A stretch of DNA of 10,918 nt from Candidatus Rifleibacteriota bacterium (GTDB lineage: Bacteria; Muiribacteriota; Ozemobacteria; Ozemobacterales; Ozemobacteraceae): NCBI GenBank assembly GCA_028691595.1, contig JAQUZA010000076.1, forward strand, positions 1 to 10,918, in the 5' to 3' direction. The stretch's first letter is position 1. Each line of letters opens with the position of its first letter. The notes below the pieces were generated by a model that saw nothing but the letters and a program-made list of their open reading frames with translations, ran no database searches and was not told the origin of the DNA. The position numbers were made by a program, and so were the translations under genes. Shown one piece after another: positions 1 to 7,619 of this stretch.

Positions 1-1
1 C

Positions 2-181
2 CCTCTCAAATGGCAGGATATCGAAGTTAAGGTTCCGGCCAGATTTGTAAATTCAGAGTTTATCAAGGTCATGAACCGGTTTCCGCCAGATTTGGCACAT
101 GTCGACACCGATATTAATACAATCGATACTCATGTGGTCAGCATTTATTACGAGGAAGGCTGGGAAAAATGGTCGCTTTAA
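2..181 (+). CDS. 3' end of an unrecognised protein (partial)
   Basis: An open frame runs in from the left edge and ends with TAA at 179-181, giving the last 59 residues of a protein whose start lies outside the window. The tail is mixed polar and hydrophobic, rich in D, V and aromatic residues (it ends YYEEGWEKWSL), with no membrane segment and no motif I recognise. That it is coding is inferred from the uninterrupted frame and from its fit to the next gene: the stop codon overlaps the AAGGG ribosome binding site of speD, so the two are probably co-transcribed. No function can be assigned. Confidence 0.6.
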   Translation, partial: PLKWQDIEVKVPARFVNSEFIKVMNRFPPDLAHVDTDINTIDTHVVSIYYEEGWEKWSL

Positions 182-194
182 GGGTCAATTCAAG

Positions 195-560
195 ATGAAA
201 ACCCCAAATTCAATTCATATTATTGCTGATTTCAGCGGGTGCCCGGCGGAGCTGCTTGAATTGCGGCAGCAAGGTGAAGAGATTCTGCGGCTGACAATAG
301 AAAAGAGCGGTTTGAGCTGTGTCATGATCAGATCACATCAGTTTGAGCCTTCGGGATATACCGCCGCGGCGTTGTTGACCGAATCACATATTACTTTGCA
401 TACCTGGCCAGAACACGCTGCCGTGCAAATAGATATTTTCACCTGTGGCAGCCACGATCGCGCCCGGGCAGCTTTTTCAGAACTCAAATCTCTCTTCAGA
501 CCTTTAAAAGTGGCCGAAAAAATCCTTTTTCGCCGTCTTGACAGCCTCTCAGAAACCTGA
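195..560 (+). CDS. speD: S-adenosylmethionine decarboxylase proenzyme (SpeD, prokaryotic class)
   Basis: It decarboxylates S-adenosylmethionine to the aminopropyl donor used for spermidine-type polyamines, in the cytoplasm. The product is 121 residues, close to the short bacterial/archaeal class (Thermotoga type, about 130). Family marks visible are an N-terminal HIIADFSGC, then LTESHITLHTWPE, then IDIFTCG. By the family's known chemistry the proenzyme cleaves itself between E63 and S64, S64 becoming the pyruvoyl group. H69 and C84 match the conserved His and Cys needed for processing and catalysis. The start at 195 is chosen because AAGGG at 180-184 sits 10 nt upstream and the residues after it match the family. 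An upstream in-frame ATG at 99 would overlap the preceding gene by over 80 nt and add 32 non-family residues. No spermidine synthase gene (speE) lies nearby in the window. Confidence 0.95.
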   Translation: MKTPNSIHIIADFSGCPAELLELRQQGEEILRLTIEKSGLSCVMIRSHQFEPSGYTAAALLTESHITLHTWPEHAAVQIDIFTCGSHDRARAAFSELKSLFRPLKVAEKILFRRLDSLSET

Positions 561-657
561 TCAGATGAGTTTGCATTTAGGCTGGTGCCTTTAATTTCGT
601 GTTGCATTTTTGCCCTAAAACAAATAAGCTGTACCCTTGAAGTAAGCGGAGGACAGC

Positions 658-813
658 ATGCGTAATTGGGAAAACTATATATATGGTTTTGTTGGGGCCA
701 TTCTTGGCGCTCTTGGGTTTCTTTTCCTCATCCTTGGATCCGGTTGCCTTCTGGGGTCTTTTGCCGCATTTGTCATAACAATCAAAAAGAAAACCGGTTT
801 TCAGCTTTTTTAA
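658..813 (+). CDS. 51-residue hydrophobic membrane protein, unknown function
   Basis: This short frame is preceded by a near-ideal ribosome binding site, GGAGG at 648-652, 5 nt before ATG. The protein has a short polar N-terminus (MRNWENY), a continuous hydrophobic, glycine-rich stretch from about residue 8 to 42 (long enough for one long helix or a tight two-helix hairpin, with a single Cys at 30), and a basic end (IKKKTGFQLF) likely to stay in the cytoplasm. I recognise no family. It lies 97 nt after speD and 17 nt before the hybrid kinase, whose own start has a poor ribosome binding site. Co-translation with the kinase, or a role as a small partner of it, is possible but is inference from position only. 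The strong Shine-Dalgarno and sensible membrane composition argue that it is real. Confidence 0.6.
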   Translation: MRNWENYIYGFVGAILGALGFLFLILGSGCLLGSFAAFVITIKKKTGFQLF

Positions 814-830
814 AGATTTATCCTGTTTAA

Positions 831-3800
831 ATGTTCGAATTATCAGATATTTTCCTGCTTCTGCCGGGCTACTACATCTTCATTGGTGGGGTGTGCCTGA
901 TTGTGCTGGGAACACTTTTAAATACCCTCCCGCACCAGTTTCAGGAAAAGCTCAACTTAAAGTTAATGGTTCCGGCTCTTGTTGCACTCGGCTTGAGCCG
1001 TATATTTATGGCTTTCGGTTCGCTGTTGCCTGATAGCTTTTTTCACTGGTTTGAGGCCGTAGCTAGAACCCTGGCGACTCTTTTCCTTCTTGAGTTTTCA
1101 CGCCGGAACTTTTTTGTGGGCAGCAATTTTTCCCGTAGTTTTCTTTTGCACCTGACTACCGTTGCGATAATTGCCGGGTTTTACCTGTATTCCAACGGAA
1201 AAGCGTCTCTGGCACTCATTGTTATTTTTGCTGTTATCAAAATACTTGCTTGTTTGAGCGGGTTAAAGGCATATGTCAGCCGTTTCTCTGAAAATAATTT
1301 TTTGAGTCGGGCCTGCTTTTTATTGGGTATTCCTCTTGTTTTAGCTCAGTCGGTAATGCATTTTGTGTCTATCGCAGACGCTAAAGAGCTTTTCGGTCTA
1401 TCTGATAAGGGGCTTCAGGTTTTTTATTATCTCGACCTGGCCGGGCTTGTAACTCTCGTTATACTGGTTCTGGTGGTCAGAATACTGCGCGAAAAATCCC
1501 AGAAATTTTTCACCCGTAACAGCATCAGCCTGTATACCCCCGCCACTATTGCCCTTGCAATTTTTATGCTGACAGTTTTTGGTCTGCAGCTCAGTCATAC
1601 GGTTGCCTTGAACCAGAATCGCCAGATCGAGGCGAGCATGGAAAAGTCCATTCAAAGCCTGATAAAAATTGTCGATCAGCGTATTGCCTTTGCTTCTACT
1701 TCCTCGGCCATTATGGGCGCTGTGCCGGCAATTTCCGAGTATCTTACCAGCCCTGATGAAGCAAGTTATCTGCAGCTCGACAGGTTTCTAAATACCTTTT
1801 CTGCAGGTAATCCCGGCGCAATATGCTACATTATGAACCGCCAGGGTATTGTGGTTGCCTCATCAGATCTCAAGCCCCTGTTTATGGGCAAAGATCTGGC
1901 ATTCAGAGAGTATTTCAAGCAGGCTATGCTTGGCAAACGCGGCCTGCAGATAGACATTGGCGTATTGACCAACACTCTTGGCTTTTATTCGAGCAGTGCA
2001 GTGAGAAGTGGTGATGATGACGAAATTGTCGGGGTTTGTGCTGTTAAGCGTAATCTTGATGATCTTGACAAGGCTTTAAAAATCTACCATCCGGCCATGC
2101 TGCTTGACGCTTCTGGAACAGTCTTTATGGCAAGCGACAGGTCGTTTGTCGGCAAAACCTTTCCGGCCTGCTCTGACCGTCCTTTGCTGACAGCGCCCCT
2201 GCGTGAATTTGGCAAAGTTGATCTGCCCGGAATAGATACCCGCAATTACCTCTGCTCGATTGGTCATCTTGAGACTCTTAACTGCAAAGTTGCAGTGTTT
2301 TCTCCTTCTGAGGCCAGTTTAAATCAGTCATGGGTGCTGTCGGTAATTTTGCTGATAGTTATCATTTTTGTTGCTGTACTAAGCGGTATTGGCAGAAATA
2401 TTGAAGCTCTCCGCTCGGTTGAAATTGCTCAAAATCGTTTCAAACTTCTTTTCGAAAATGCACCAGAGAGTATTTTCGTTGTTTCGCTTGCTTCGCTTAA
2501 AATTCTCGAAGCCAATCAGAGTGTTTCAAGACAGTTTCATCTGGCGCAATCGGCTGTGGGCATGAGCTACTTTGATCTTATGCCTTCTAACAGGCTTAAT
2601 ATTGCCAATGCCTGGCACAGCTCCTCGAAGCAGATATTCAAGCATCAGCGTGACTTTCGCAAGCAGAACGGTGATATTTTTTCTGCTGAAGTAACCGGGT
2701 CAATAATGGAGTTTAACCGGGAACGCGCCCTGCTTATCATTCTGCATGATATTTCCGCACACCGCGAGGTCGAAAATCGCCTGCGTGAAGCAAAAAACGC
2801 TGCAGAAGAAGCAAACGCCCTCAAAGCCAGATTCTTTGCCAACGCCAGTCATGAGATCCGTACTCCGATGACAGCCATTACCGGTCTGACCGAACTTGCT
2901 GCTTCAACTTGCTCTGATGACAGGCAACGGCATTTGATCGATCTTATTCGTATTTCAGGCAAATCGATGCTGAGCCTTCTCAACGATATTCTTGAGCTTG
3001 CACAGATTGAAACCGGCAAACTGACCATCAGTCCGGTTCAGTTTAATCTGCCTCTGCTACTGAATGATCTGATCGAAATTATCAAATTCCAGGCCGAGAA
3101 GAAATCGGTAAAAACAAGACTGGAAGTTGCTTCAGGTATTCCTCAAATGGTAACCGCCGATCCTGACCGCATACGCCAGATACTGCTCAACCTTCTTGCC
3201 AACGCAGTTAAATACACGCGACATGGTGAAATCAGTTTAAGTGCAGGGCTTTCGATCAATGAAAGTGGCGTTCACAGCGTTGAATTTGCAGTGTCTGATA
3301 CGGGCATCGGCTTGTCTGAAGATATGCAGCAGAATCTCTTCGGGGCATTTGTTTTTAACGATCCCTATAAAAAAAGCGAAATGCAGAGCGGAAACCTTGG
3401 TTTGTCAATCAGTAAGCAGCTTATTGACCTCATGGGTGGCAGTATTAACGTTATCAGCCGTCCTGGTGAAGGGACAACTTTTAAACTGTCGATTCCGGTT
3501 GTTGTTGAAGAAGTGAAGATGTCTTCAGTTGCCGATTTATCTCTTACTCAGATTCAACTCGTTAAAGATGGCCGGCCCCTGCACTTTTTGATTGCCGACG
3601 ACAATGATATCAATCTTTTTCTTGCCAGTTCAATTATCGAGCGCTTCAAGGGAACATCAACCTCTGTAATTGATGGCGTTGAAGCACTCTCGGCACTCGA
3701 AAAGGAGCATTTTGATGCAATTCTTCTCGATATTCAGATGCCACGCCTCGATGGTATTGCTACCCTAAAAGAAATTAGACAGATGACCGGTGCTGTTTCG

Positions 3801-4388
3801 CAAATACCAGTGATTGCCGTCAGTGCCTTCGCCTCCGAACAAGAAAAGAATATGGCGCGTGATGCCGGTGCGCAGTCTTATCTCGGCAAACCATATTTCC
3901 CTGAAGACCTGCTGCGGGTTATAAATGATCTGCTGTGTCTCGACAGTGTTTCTGAGAATGAAATACCCGACCCGCAGCCCGCTGTCGCGCTTGTTGATTC
4001 TGCTGCTGAGGTTAAAACTGATGATCTGGCTTTGAAACAGATCAATCGAGCCGAGCTGGGGCTGAGAATTCTCAAAAAACCCGAAAATATTTTGCAGATA
4101 AACGAGATTTTTCAACGCCGCTCGTTAATTCTGGGCAAAGATCTCAGCGATGGCCTTCAGACTGGCGATTGTGGGCGATTACGTGAAACAATTCATTCAA
4201 TTAAAGGTCTTGCCGGTATGCTTGCCGCTAACTCGGCATTTACGCTGGCCAGGGAGCTTGAATCTTTATGTGCCGACAACGACCTGGCCAGGGTTGCAGA
4301 GTTGGCACCCCAACTTATGAAGAGTATCGATGAGATTGGTGAAGATCTCGCTGCCTTGACCGCTGAAATTACGCATAAAATTTCTTGA
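831..4388 (+). CDS. Membrane hybrid sensor histidine kinase: multi-TM / Cache-like / PAS / HisKA / HATPase / REC / Hpt
   Basis: This is a 1185-residue phosphorelay sensor. Residues about 5-220 hold roughly seven hydrophobic segments of a membrane sensor domain, and an eighth lies near 231-254. An extracytoplasmic region (about 255-500) has features of double-Cache/DctB-like sensors (GAICYIMNRQGIVVASS, then MGKDLAFREYFKQAMLGKRG). A membrane helix follows at about 502-520, then PAS at about 536-650. The HisKA phospho-site is H674 in SHEIRTPM. In the ATPase domain the N box is around N791 (LLANAVKY) and G1 is DTGIGL at 823-828; G2 reads SGNLGL at 853-858, less canonical than GTGLGL. The receiver has acidic pair D923/D924, acceptor D967 (LLDIQMP) and K1020. 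The C-terminal Hpt has H1122 (IHSIKGLAGM). All steps of a His-Asp-His relay are thus in one chain, and the final response regulator is not in the window. The start at 831 precedes the first helix, but its ribosome binding site is weak. The ligand is unknown; C4-dicarboxylates are only one known ligand class of such sensors. Confidence 0.95.
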   Translation: MFELSDIFLLLPGYYIFIGGVCLIVLGTLLNTLPHQFQEKLNLKLMVPALVALGLSRIFMAFGSLLPDSFFHWFEAVARTLATLFLLEFSRRNFFVGSNFSRSFLLHLTTVAIIAGFYLYSNGKASLALIVIFAVIKILACLSGLKAYVSRFSENNFLSRACFLLGIPLVLAQSVMHFVSIADAKELFGLSDKGLQVFYYLDLAGLVTLVILVLVVRILREKSQKFFTRNSISLYTPATIALAIFMLTVFGLQLSHTVALNQNRQIEASMEKSIQSLIKIVDQRIAFASTSSAIMGAVPAISEYLTSPDEASYLQLDRFLNTFSAGNPGAICYIMNRQGIVVASSDLKPLFMGKDLAFREYFKQAMLGKRGLQIDIGVLTNTLGFYSSSAVRSGDDDEIVGVCAVKRNLDDLDKALKIYHPAMLLDASGTVFMASDRSFVGKTFPACSDRPLLTAPLREFGKVDLPGIDTRNYLCSIGHLETLNCKVAVFSPSEASLNQSWVLSVILLIVIIFVAVLSGIGRNIEALRSVEIAQNRFKLLFENAPESIFVVSLASLKILEANQSVSRQFHLAQSAVGMSYFDLMPSNRLNIANAWHSSSKQIFKHQRDFRKQNGDIFSAEVTGSIMEFNRERALLIILHDISAHREVENRLREAKNAAEEANALKARFFANASHEIRTPMTAITGLTELAASTCSDDRQRHLIDLIRISGKSMLSLLNDILELAQIETGKLTISPVQFNLPLLLNDLIEIIKFQAEKKSVKTRLEVASGIPQMVTADPDRIRQILLNLLANAVKYTRHGEISLSAGLSINESGVHSVEFAVSDTGIGLSEDMQQNLFGAFVFNDPYKKSEMQSGNLGLSISKQLIDLMGGSINVISRPGEGTTFKLSIPVVVEEVKMSSVADLSLTQIQLVKDGRPLHFLIADDNDINLFLASSIIERFKGTSTSVIDGVEALSALEKEHFDAILLDIQMPRLDGIATLKEIRQMTGAVSQIPVIAVSAFASEQEKNMARDAGAQSYLGKPYFPEDLLRVINDLLCLDSVSENEIPDPQPAVALVDSAAEVKTDDLALKQINRAELGLRILKKPENILQINEIFQRRSLILGKDLSDGLQTGDCGRLRETIHSIKGLAGMLAANSAFTLARELESLCADNDLARVAELAPQLMKSIDEIGEDLAALTAEITHKIS

Positions 4389-4465
4389 AGCCGGCAAATC
4401 GGGGTAAACTGGCATCTATTTTGCTTTAATGCCGATACAACTCCGCTACTGACCAAAAACTGCAC

Positions 4466-4470
4466 AGGAG
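4466..4470 (+). promoter_or_regulatory. Ribosome binding site deciding the start of the Na/Pi cotransporter gene
   Basis: AGGAG at 4466-4470 lies 7 nt before the ATG at 4478 but only 3 nt before another ATG at 4474 in a different frame. The spacing favours 4478, which opens the 579-residue transporter frame. The 4474 frame stays open only to 4806 and encodes nothing family-like. Confidence 0.75.
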
Positions 4471-4477
4471 AACATGG

Positions 4478-6217
4478 ATGCTGGACAAGAACGTCAGGAA
4501 AAATATCAAGCTCTCAGTAAAATGGGGTTTATTTGCCGCTTTTATTGCCGGTCTGGTCGCTTTATACTATTGGGCCGGCTCAGAAGCCTGCAGAAGTTTT
4601 GCCGTATTTTCCGGCAGTCTGGGCATGTTTATCTACGGTATGAATCTGATGAGCAACAGCCTGCAGATGATTGCCGGCAATCGTCTGAAAAGTGTAATTT
4701 CTTCGCTGACCCGAAACCCCTTTGCGGCAATGCTGACCGGGCTTGCAGTTACTGCCACGATTCAGAGCAGTTCTGCAACCACTGTTATGGTGGTTGGTTT
4801 TGTTAATGCCGGTTTAATGACGCTGAAGCAGGCGATCGGAGTTATTCTAGGTGCCAATATCGGTACGACAGTTACCGCCCAGCTGATTGCATTTAAGCTC
4901 GATGACCTTGCCTGGCCGGTTCTTGCGATTGGCAGCGCCATGGTGATGGTCTGCAAAAGCCGCAAAAACCGCTCATGGGGCGAAGTTCTGCTTGGCTTTG
5001 CCTTCCTTTTTATCGGTATGAAGCTCATGGGCGATACCCTGAAGGTTTATCGAGAGCATGAAACATTTAAACATATTTTTGTTAACCTGTCTCAGAATCG
5101 CCTGCTGGGAGTCTTTGCCGGGTTGCTGGTGACGTTTGTCATTCAAAGCAGTTCGGCAACCGTTGGCTTGACAATGAGTCTTATGGGTACAGGCGCTTTC
5201 GGTGAAGACCCTTTTCTGGCGCTTGTTGCAGCCGTGCCCATAATTCTGGGCGATAATATCGGAACCTGTATAACTGCTGTGCTTGCTTCGCTTGGAGCTT
5301 CCAGAAATGCCAGAAGGGCTGCTCTTGCCCATACAATGTTCAATGTTTTTGGCACGCTTATAATTTTGCCGGTGCTTGACCATTATTGTCGCCTGATTAT
5401 TTTGACCTCAGAAGAGCCAATGCGCCAGGTCGCTAATGCTCATACTCTTTTTAACGTTGCTAACGGGCTTTTGTTTCTGCCATTTATTGGTTTTTTACAG
5501 AAGACAGTTCTGGTTGTTCTACCTCAATCCGAAGATGAGCCTCTGACGGTGACCAATCTGGATAAGAGGTTTCTCGCAACTCCGCCGGTTGCAATAGCTC
5601 AGGCCGAAGCTCAGCTCAAGCAGGCATTTGAAATCATCAACAAGAAGTTTTTTAAGATCAATGACCTGCTGAAAAGTGCCGACAACGGTCTTGAAGAGGT
5701 GGCTACAGCCGCAACCACCATGGATTCAATGCGTAAACAGCGAGATGAAATCTCTCAGGACCTCAACCGTTTTCTCATTGCTCTGGCGCAGAAAAACCTG
5801 CCTGAAAATCTTGGCAAACAGGTTACCCGTGCCATCTATCTGAGTAAAGACCTTGAAATAGTATCTTCTCAGCTCGAAAAATTTGTCAGCCTTCTGGCAG
5901 AACAGACTGAAAACGGCAGAACTCTTTCTGACGAAGCACGCGAAGAACTGCATTTGTGCATGGAACGAATAATGGAAATTTACGGCAGTCTCTCTGCGAA
6001 TCTGCAGCTCACAGAAAAGGAAACAAAAAATATTTTGCATCAGATATACAGCCATTCGTTGCTCAACAGGGCAGCACGCACAAACCTGCTGCACCGTATC
6101 AAAACAGGCCAGCATGATCCCCTTGAAAGCATCATTCTGCTTGATTCGCTGCGCAGTGTTGACAGCTTGCTAAGCTCGCTGAAGTATTTCTGCGAACATT
6201 CGATGTACAAATTTTAA
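4478..6217 (+). CDS. Na+/phosphate cotransporter family protein with PhoU-like C-terminal domain
   Basis: It belongs to the Na/Pi cotransporter family (SLC34/NptA-like; E. coli YjbB type), inner-membrane proteins that move inorganic phosphate with sodium. The 579 residues hold the family's inverted repeat: QSSSAT at 96-101 followed by GANIGTT at 125-131, and a second QSSSAT at 223-228 followed by GDNIGTC at 258-264. These repeats form the substrate and sodium path in the family. About eight or more hydrophobic segments lie between residues 15 and 345. From about 365 to 579 the protein is soluble, helical and charged, as in the PhoU-like tail common in bacterial members, which is thought to tune transport. 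The next gene begins 2 nt after its stop, so the two are probably translated together. No pho box, phoU or pst gene is visible. Direction (uptake or export) cannot be told from sequence. Confidence 0.93.
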   Translation: MLDKNVRKNIKLSVKWGLFAAFIAGLVALYYWAGSEACRSFAVFSGSLGMFIYGMNLMSNSLQMIAGNRLKSVISSLTRNPFAAMLTGLAVTATIQSSSATTVMVVGFVNAGLMTLKQAIGVILGANIGTTVTAQLIAFKLDDLAWPVLAIGSAMVMVCKSRKNRSWGEVLLGFAFLFIGMKLMGDTLKVYREHETFKHIFVNLSQNRLLGVFAGLLVTFVIQSSSATVGLTMSLMGTGAFGEDPFLALVAAVPIILGDNIGTCITAVLASLGASRNARRAALAHTMFNVFGTLIILPVLDHYCRLIILTSEEPMRQVANAHTLFNVANGLLFLPFIGFLQKTVLVVLPQSEDEPLTVTNLDKRFLATPPVAIAQAEAQLKQAFEIINKKFFKINDLLKSADNGLEEVATAATTMDSMRKQRDEISQDLNRFLIALAQKNLPENLGKQVTRAIYLSKDLEIVSSQLEKFVSLLAEQTENGRTLSDEAREELHLCMERIMEIYGSLSANLQLTEKETKNILHQIYSHSLLNRAARTNLLHRIKTGQHDPLESIILLDSLRSVDSLLSSLKYFCEHSMYKF

Positions 6218-6219
6218 AC

Positions 6220-7146
6220 ATGCCTTTATTTAATTCGGCCGGTGTTTTTGCCAGAAAGCATTTTGGCGGTCGGGTGCAGAAGGTTGCCATCGATGCAGGC
6301 TTTTCGTGCCCAAACCGCGATGGCACCAATGGAAGTGGCGGCTGTATTTATTGCAGTAACGAAAGTTTTTCGCCATTTTATGCCTCTGCACAGCTGACAA
6401 TAACCAAACAGTTAGCTGCAGGGATTGAATTTTACGGCCGCAGATATAACACCAGTCGATTTTTTGCCTATTTTCAAAGCTTTTCAGGCACTCACGCTCC
6501 GGTTGATGTTCTAAAAGCCAGATATCTTGAGGCTTTGCAGATGCCAGGTGTCGAGGGGCTGATTATTGCCACCCGACCAGACTGCCTGAGCAGTGAGGTA
6601 ATCGCTCTTCTCTCAGATTTTGCCGCAAGAACCTATGTTAGAATCGAGCTTGGGGTAGAATCTTTTGACGACAGGGTTTTAAGAGCAATCAACCGCTGTC
6701 ATGATTCTGATGCGGTTTTTGCAGCTCTTGCCTCATTAAAAAATGCAGGCATAGATACCTGCATTCATCTGATTGCCGGCCTGCCTGAAGAAGCTGAAAA
6801 CAGCGCAGAAGAAGCTGCCCTGGCTGTGTCTTCTTCAGGGGCAGTTCTTGTTAAGCTTCATCATCTGCAGATAATCGCCAGAACCAGGCTTGCATCTCTT
6901 TACGAAGCCGGCAGTATCTCATTTGGGCTGCATACACCAGATTCTTATCTTGACCATGTTGCGCGCTTTGTCAGCTTTCTTTCACCGGCAGTTTATATTG
7001 AGCGCCTTATTAACAGAGTTCCACCAGCCTATCTTCTGGCCCCGCGCTGGGGAAACATTACTGAATCAGCATTTCAGGCAATGCTGACCCGAAAATTGGC
7101 CGACCAGGGGCTTTTCCAGGGCGCAAAATCTGGCAGTAAGCGCTGA
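6220..7146 (+). CDS. yhcC: TIGR01212-family radical SAM protein (YhcC type)
   Basis: This is a 308-residue radical S-adenosylmethionine enzyme, the usual length for the YhcC family (about 310). The [4Fe-4S] ligands are C30, C42 and C45 in the family pattern CPNRDG-x6-C-x2-C, preceded by VAIDAGFSCPN, a hallmark of TIGR01212. Further matches are IIATRPDCL (substrate or SAM-binding region), RIELGVESFDD around residue 145-155, and HLIAGLPEE. The C-terminal third (LHHLQIIARTRLASLYEAG and onwards) also fits. The exact substrate of this family is not established to my knowledge. The ATG lies 2 nt after the transporter stop and has no good Shine-Dalgarno of its own, so translation is probably coupled to the upstream gene; whether they share a function is unknown. 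Confidence 0.93.
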   Translation: MPLFNSAGVFARKHFGGRVQKVAIDAGFSCPNRDGTNGSGGCIYCSNESFSPFYASAQLTITKQLAAGIEFYGRRYNTSRFFAYFQSFSGTHAPVDVLKARYLEALQMPGVEGLIIATRPDCLSSEVIALLSDFAARTYVRIELGVESFDDRVLRAINRCHDSDAVFAALASLKNAGIDTCIHLIAGLPEEAENSAEEAALAVSSSGAVLVKLHHLQIIARTRLASLYEAGSISFGLHTPDSYLDHVARFVSFLSPAVYIERLINRVPPAYLLAPRWGNITESAFQAMLTRKLADQGLFQGAKSGSKR

Positions 7147-7232
7147 AATTTTGGCACATTTTGAAAAATTTGCACATTCCCAAAAAAAAGCAGAAGTGCT
7201 CAAAAATGCCTGCAGAAAGCTATTACGAAAAG

Positions 7233-7261
7233 TTAACAATCTGTCGAGGTTATGGTACAGC
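7233..7261 (+). promoter_or_regulatory. Possible promoter before the small secreted protein
   Basis: TTAACA at 7233-7238 (5 of 6 to the -35 consensus) is followed after 17 nt by TACAGC at 7256-7261. TGG just before it gives an extended -10 look. The -10 itself is weak (3 of 6). The site lies in the 160-nt gap between the radical SAM gene and the next small gene; nothing else but the inverted repeat at 7258-7295 is seen in that gap. Confidence 0.25.
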
Positions 7262-7295
7262 TTTTGCTTCATTTATTCCTAGACAGGAAAAGCTG
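7258..7295 (+). repeat. 8-bp perfect inverted repeat in the leader of the small secreted protein gene
   Basis: CAGCTTTT at 7258-7265 and AAAAGCTG at 7288-7295 are exact reverse complements separated by 22 nt. In RNA they could form an 8-bp stem ending right next to the GGTGA ribosome binding site at 7295-7299 of the gene starting at 7307. As DNA they could be an operator. There is no U-run, so it is not a terminator. A chance occurrence is possible. Confidence 0.4.
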
Positions 7296-7306
7296 GTGAA
7301 CTGATT

Positions 7307-7528
7307 ATGCAGAAAACTGCCCTGATAATACTTTTAGTTATGGCCTCCCTGTGCTCCGGTCTGGCCCTTACCCCCGAAGGGTTCAGCCCTGGTCGCATAC
7401 TTCAGGCATTCGCTTCGATGTATGCTCCTTCTGACCCTGACAATAATGACCGGGTCATGACCTTTGGGCGCGAGCTTTTGCCGCAAACTGAAGCGGTTTT
7501 AATACCGCAGCAGCCCTATTTAAAATAA
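7307..7528 (+). CDS. 73-residue predicted secreted protein, unknown function
   Basis: This short protein has a clear signal peptide: basic MQK, hydrophobic core to about residue 17, and a likely cleavage after SGLA (residue 20). The mature part would be about 53 residues, containing GRILQAFASMYAPSDPDNND and a proline-rich end (PQQPYLK), with no cysteines beyond the one in the leader. That cysteine (residue 16) is not in a convincing lipobox. A ribosome binding site GGTGA at 7295-7299 is 7 nt before ATG. The frame stops 27 nt before a strong terminator, which supports a real transcription unit end. I recognise no family. It could be a small periplasmic or exported factor. Confidence 0.6.
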   Translation: MQKTALIILLVMASLCSGLALTPEGFSPGRILQAFASMYAPSDPDNNDRVMTFGRELLPQTEAVLIPQQPYLK

Positions 7529-7555
7529 CCTCAACCTCTCTCTGTTCTCTTCTAC

Positions 7556-7586
7556 AAAAAAAGCCACAGTCTGTGGCTTTTTTTTT
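7556..7586. terminator. Bidirectional intrinsic terminator between converging genes
   Basis: The core hairpin is AAGCCACA at 7561-7568, loop GTC, TGTGGCTT at 7572-7579. It is flanked by seven A on the left (7556-7562) and nine T on the right (7578-7586). Read on either strand it gives a GC-containing stem followed by a U-run, so it can end + strand transcription after the 73-residue gene and - strand transcription after the M48 protease gene. Confidence 0.92.
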
Positions 7587-7619
7587 GCAAGGGTCTTTCT
7601 GCATTATGTGAGGGCAGTT

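Noticed and set aside
99..194. Longer speD reading from an ATG at 99
   Set aside because: It overlaps the preceding gene by more than 80 nt and adds residues unlike the family; the ATG at 195 has a ribosome binding site and gives the family N-terminus.
577..598. Short AGGC/GCCT hairpin followed by T-rich bases after speD
   Set aside because: The stem is only 4 bp and the T tract is broken, too weak to call a terminator.
338..607. 89-residue - strand frame over speD
   Set aside because: It is antisense to a confident gene and its composition reflects the complementary strand; no family features.
3765..4115. 116-residue - strand frame inside the kinase gene
   Set aside because: It lies opposite the well-conserved receiver domain and has no independent start signal or recognisable domain.
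4411..4434. GGCAT/ATGCC inverted pair between the kinase and the cotransporter genes
   Set aside because: A 5-bp stem with a long loop and no U-run is expected by chance; no terminator or operator can be supported.
4474..4806. 110-residue frame starting 4 nt before the cotransporter gene
   Set aside because: It overlaps the strongly supported transporter in another frame, has poor spacing to the ribosome binding site and is rich in Cys and Arg without family features.
4763..5164. Near-identical DNA at the two QSSSAT-coding sites as a possible mobile or direct repeat
   Set aside because: The similarity is explained by the known internal duplication of the Na/Pi cotransporter family.
4973..5383. 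136-residue - strand frame inside the cotransporter gene
   Set aside because: It is antisense to the second QSSSAT repeat region and has a His/Lys/Cys-rich composition typical of shadow frames.
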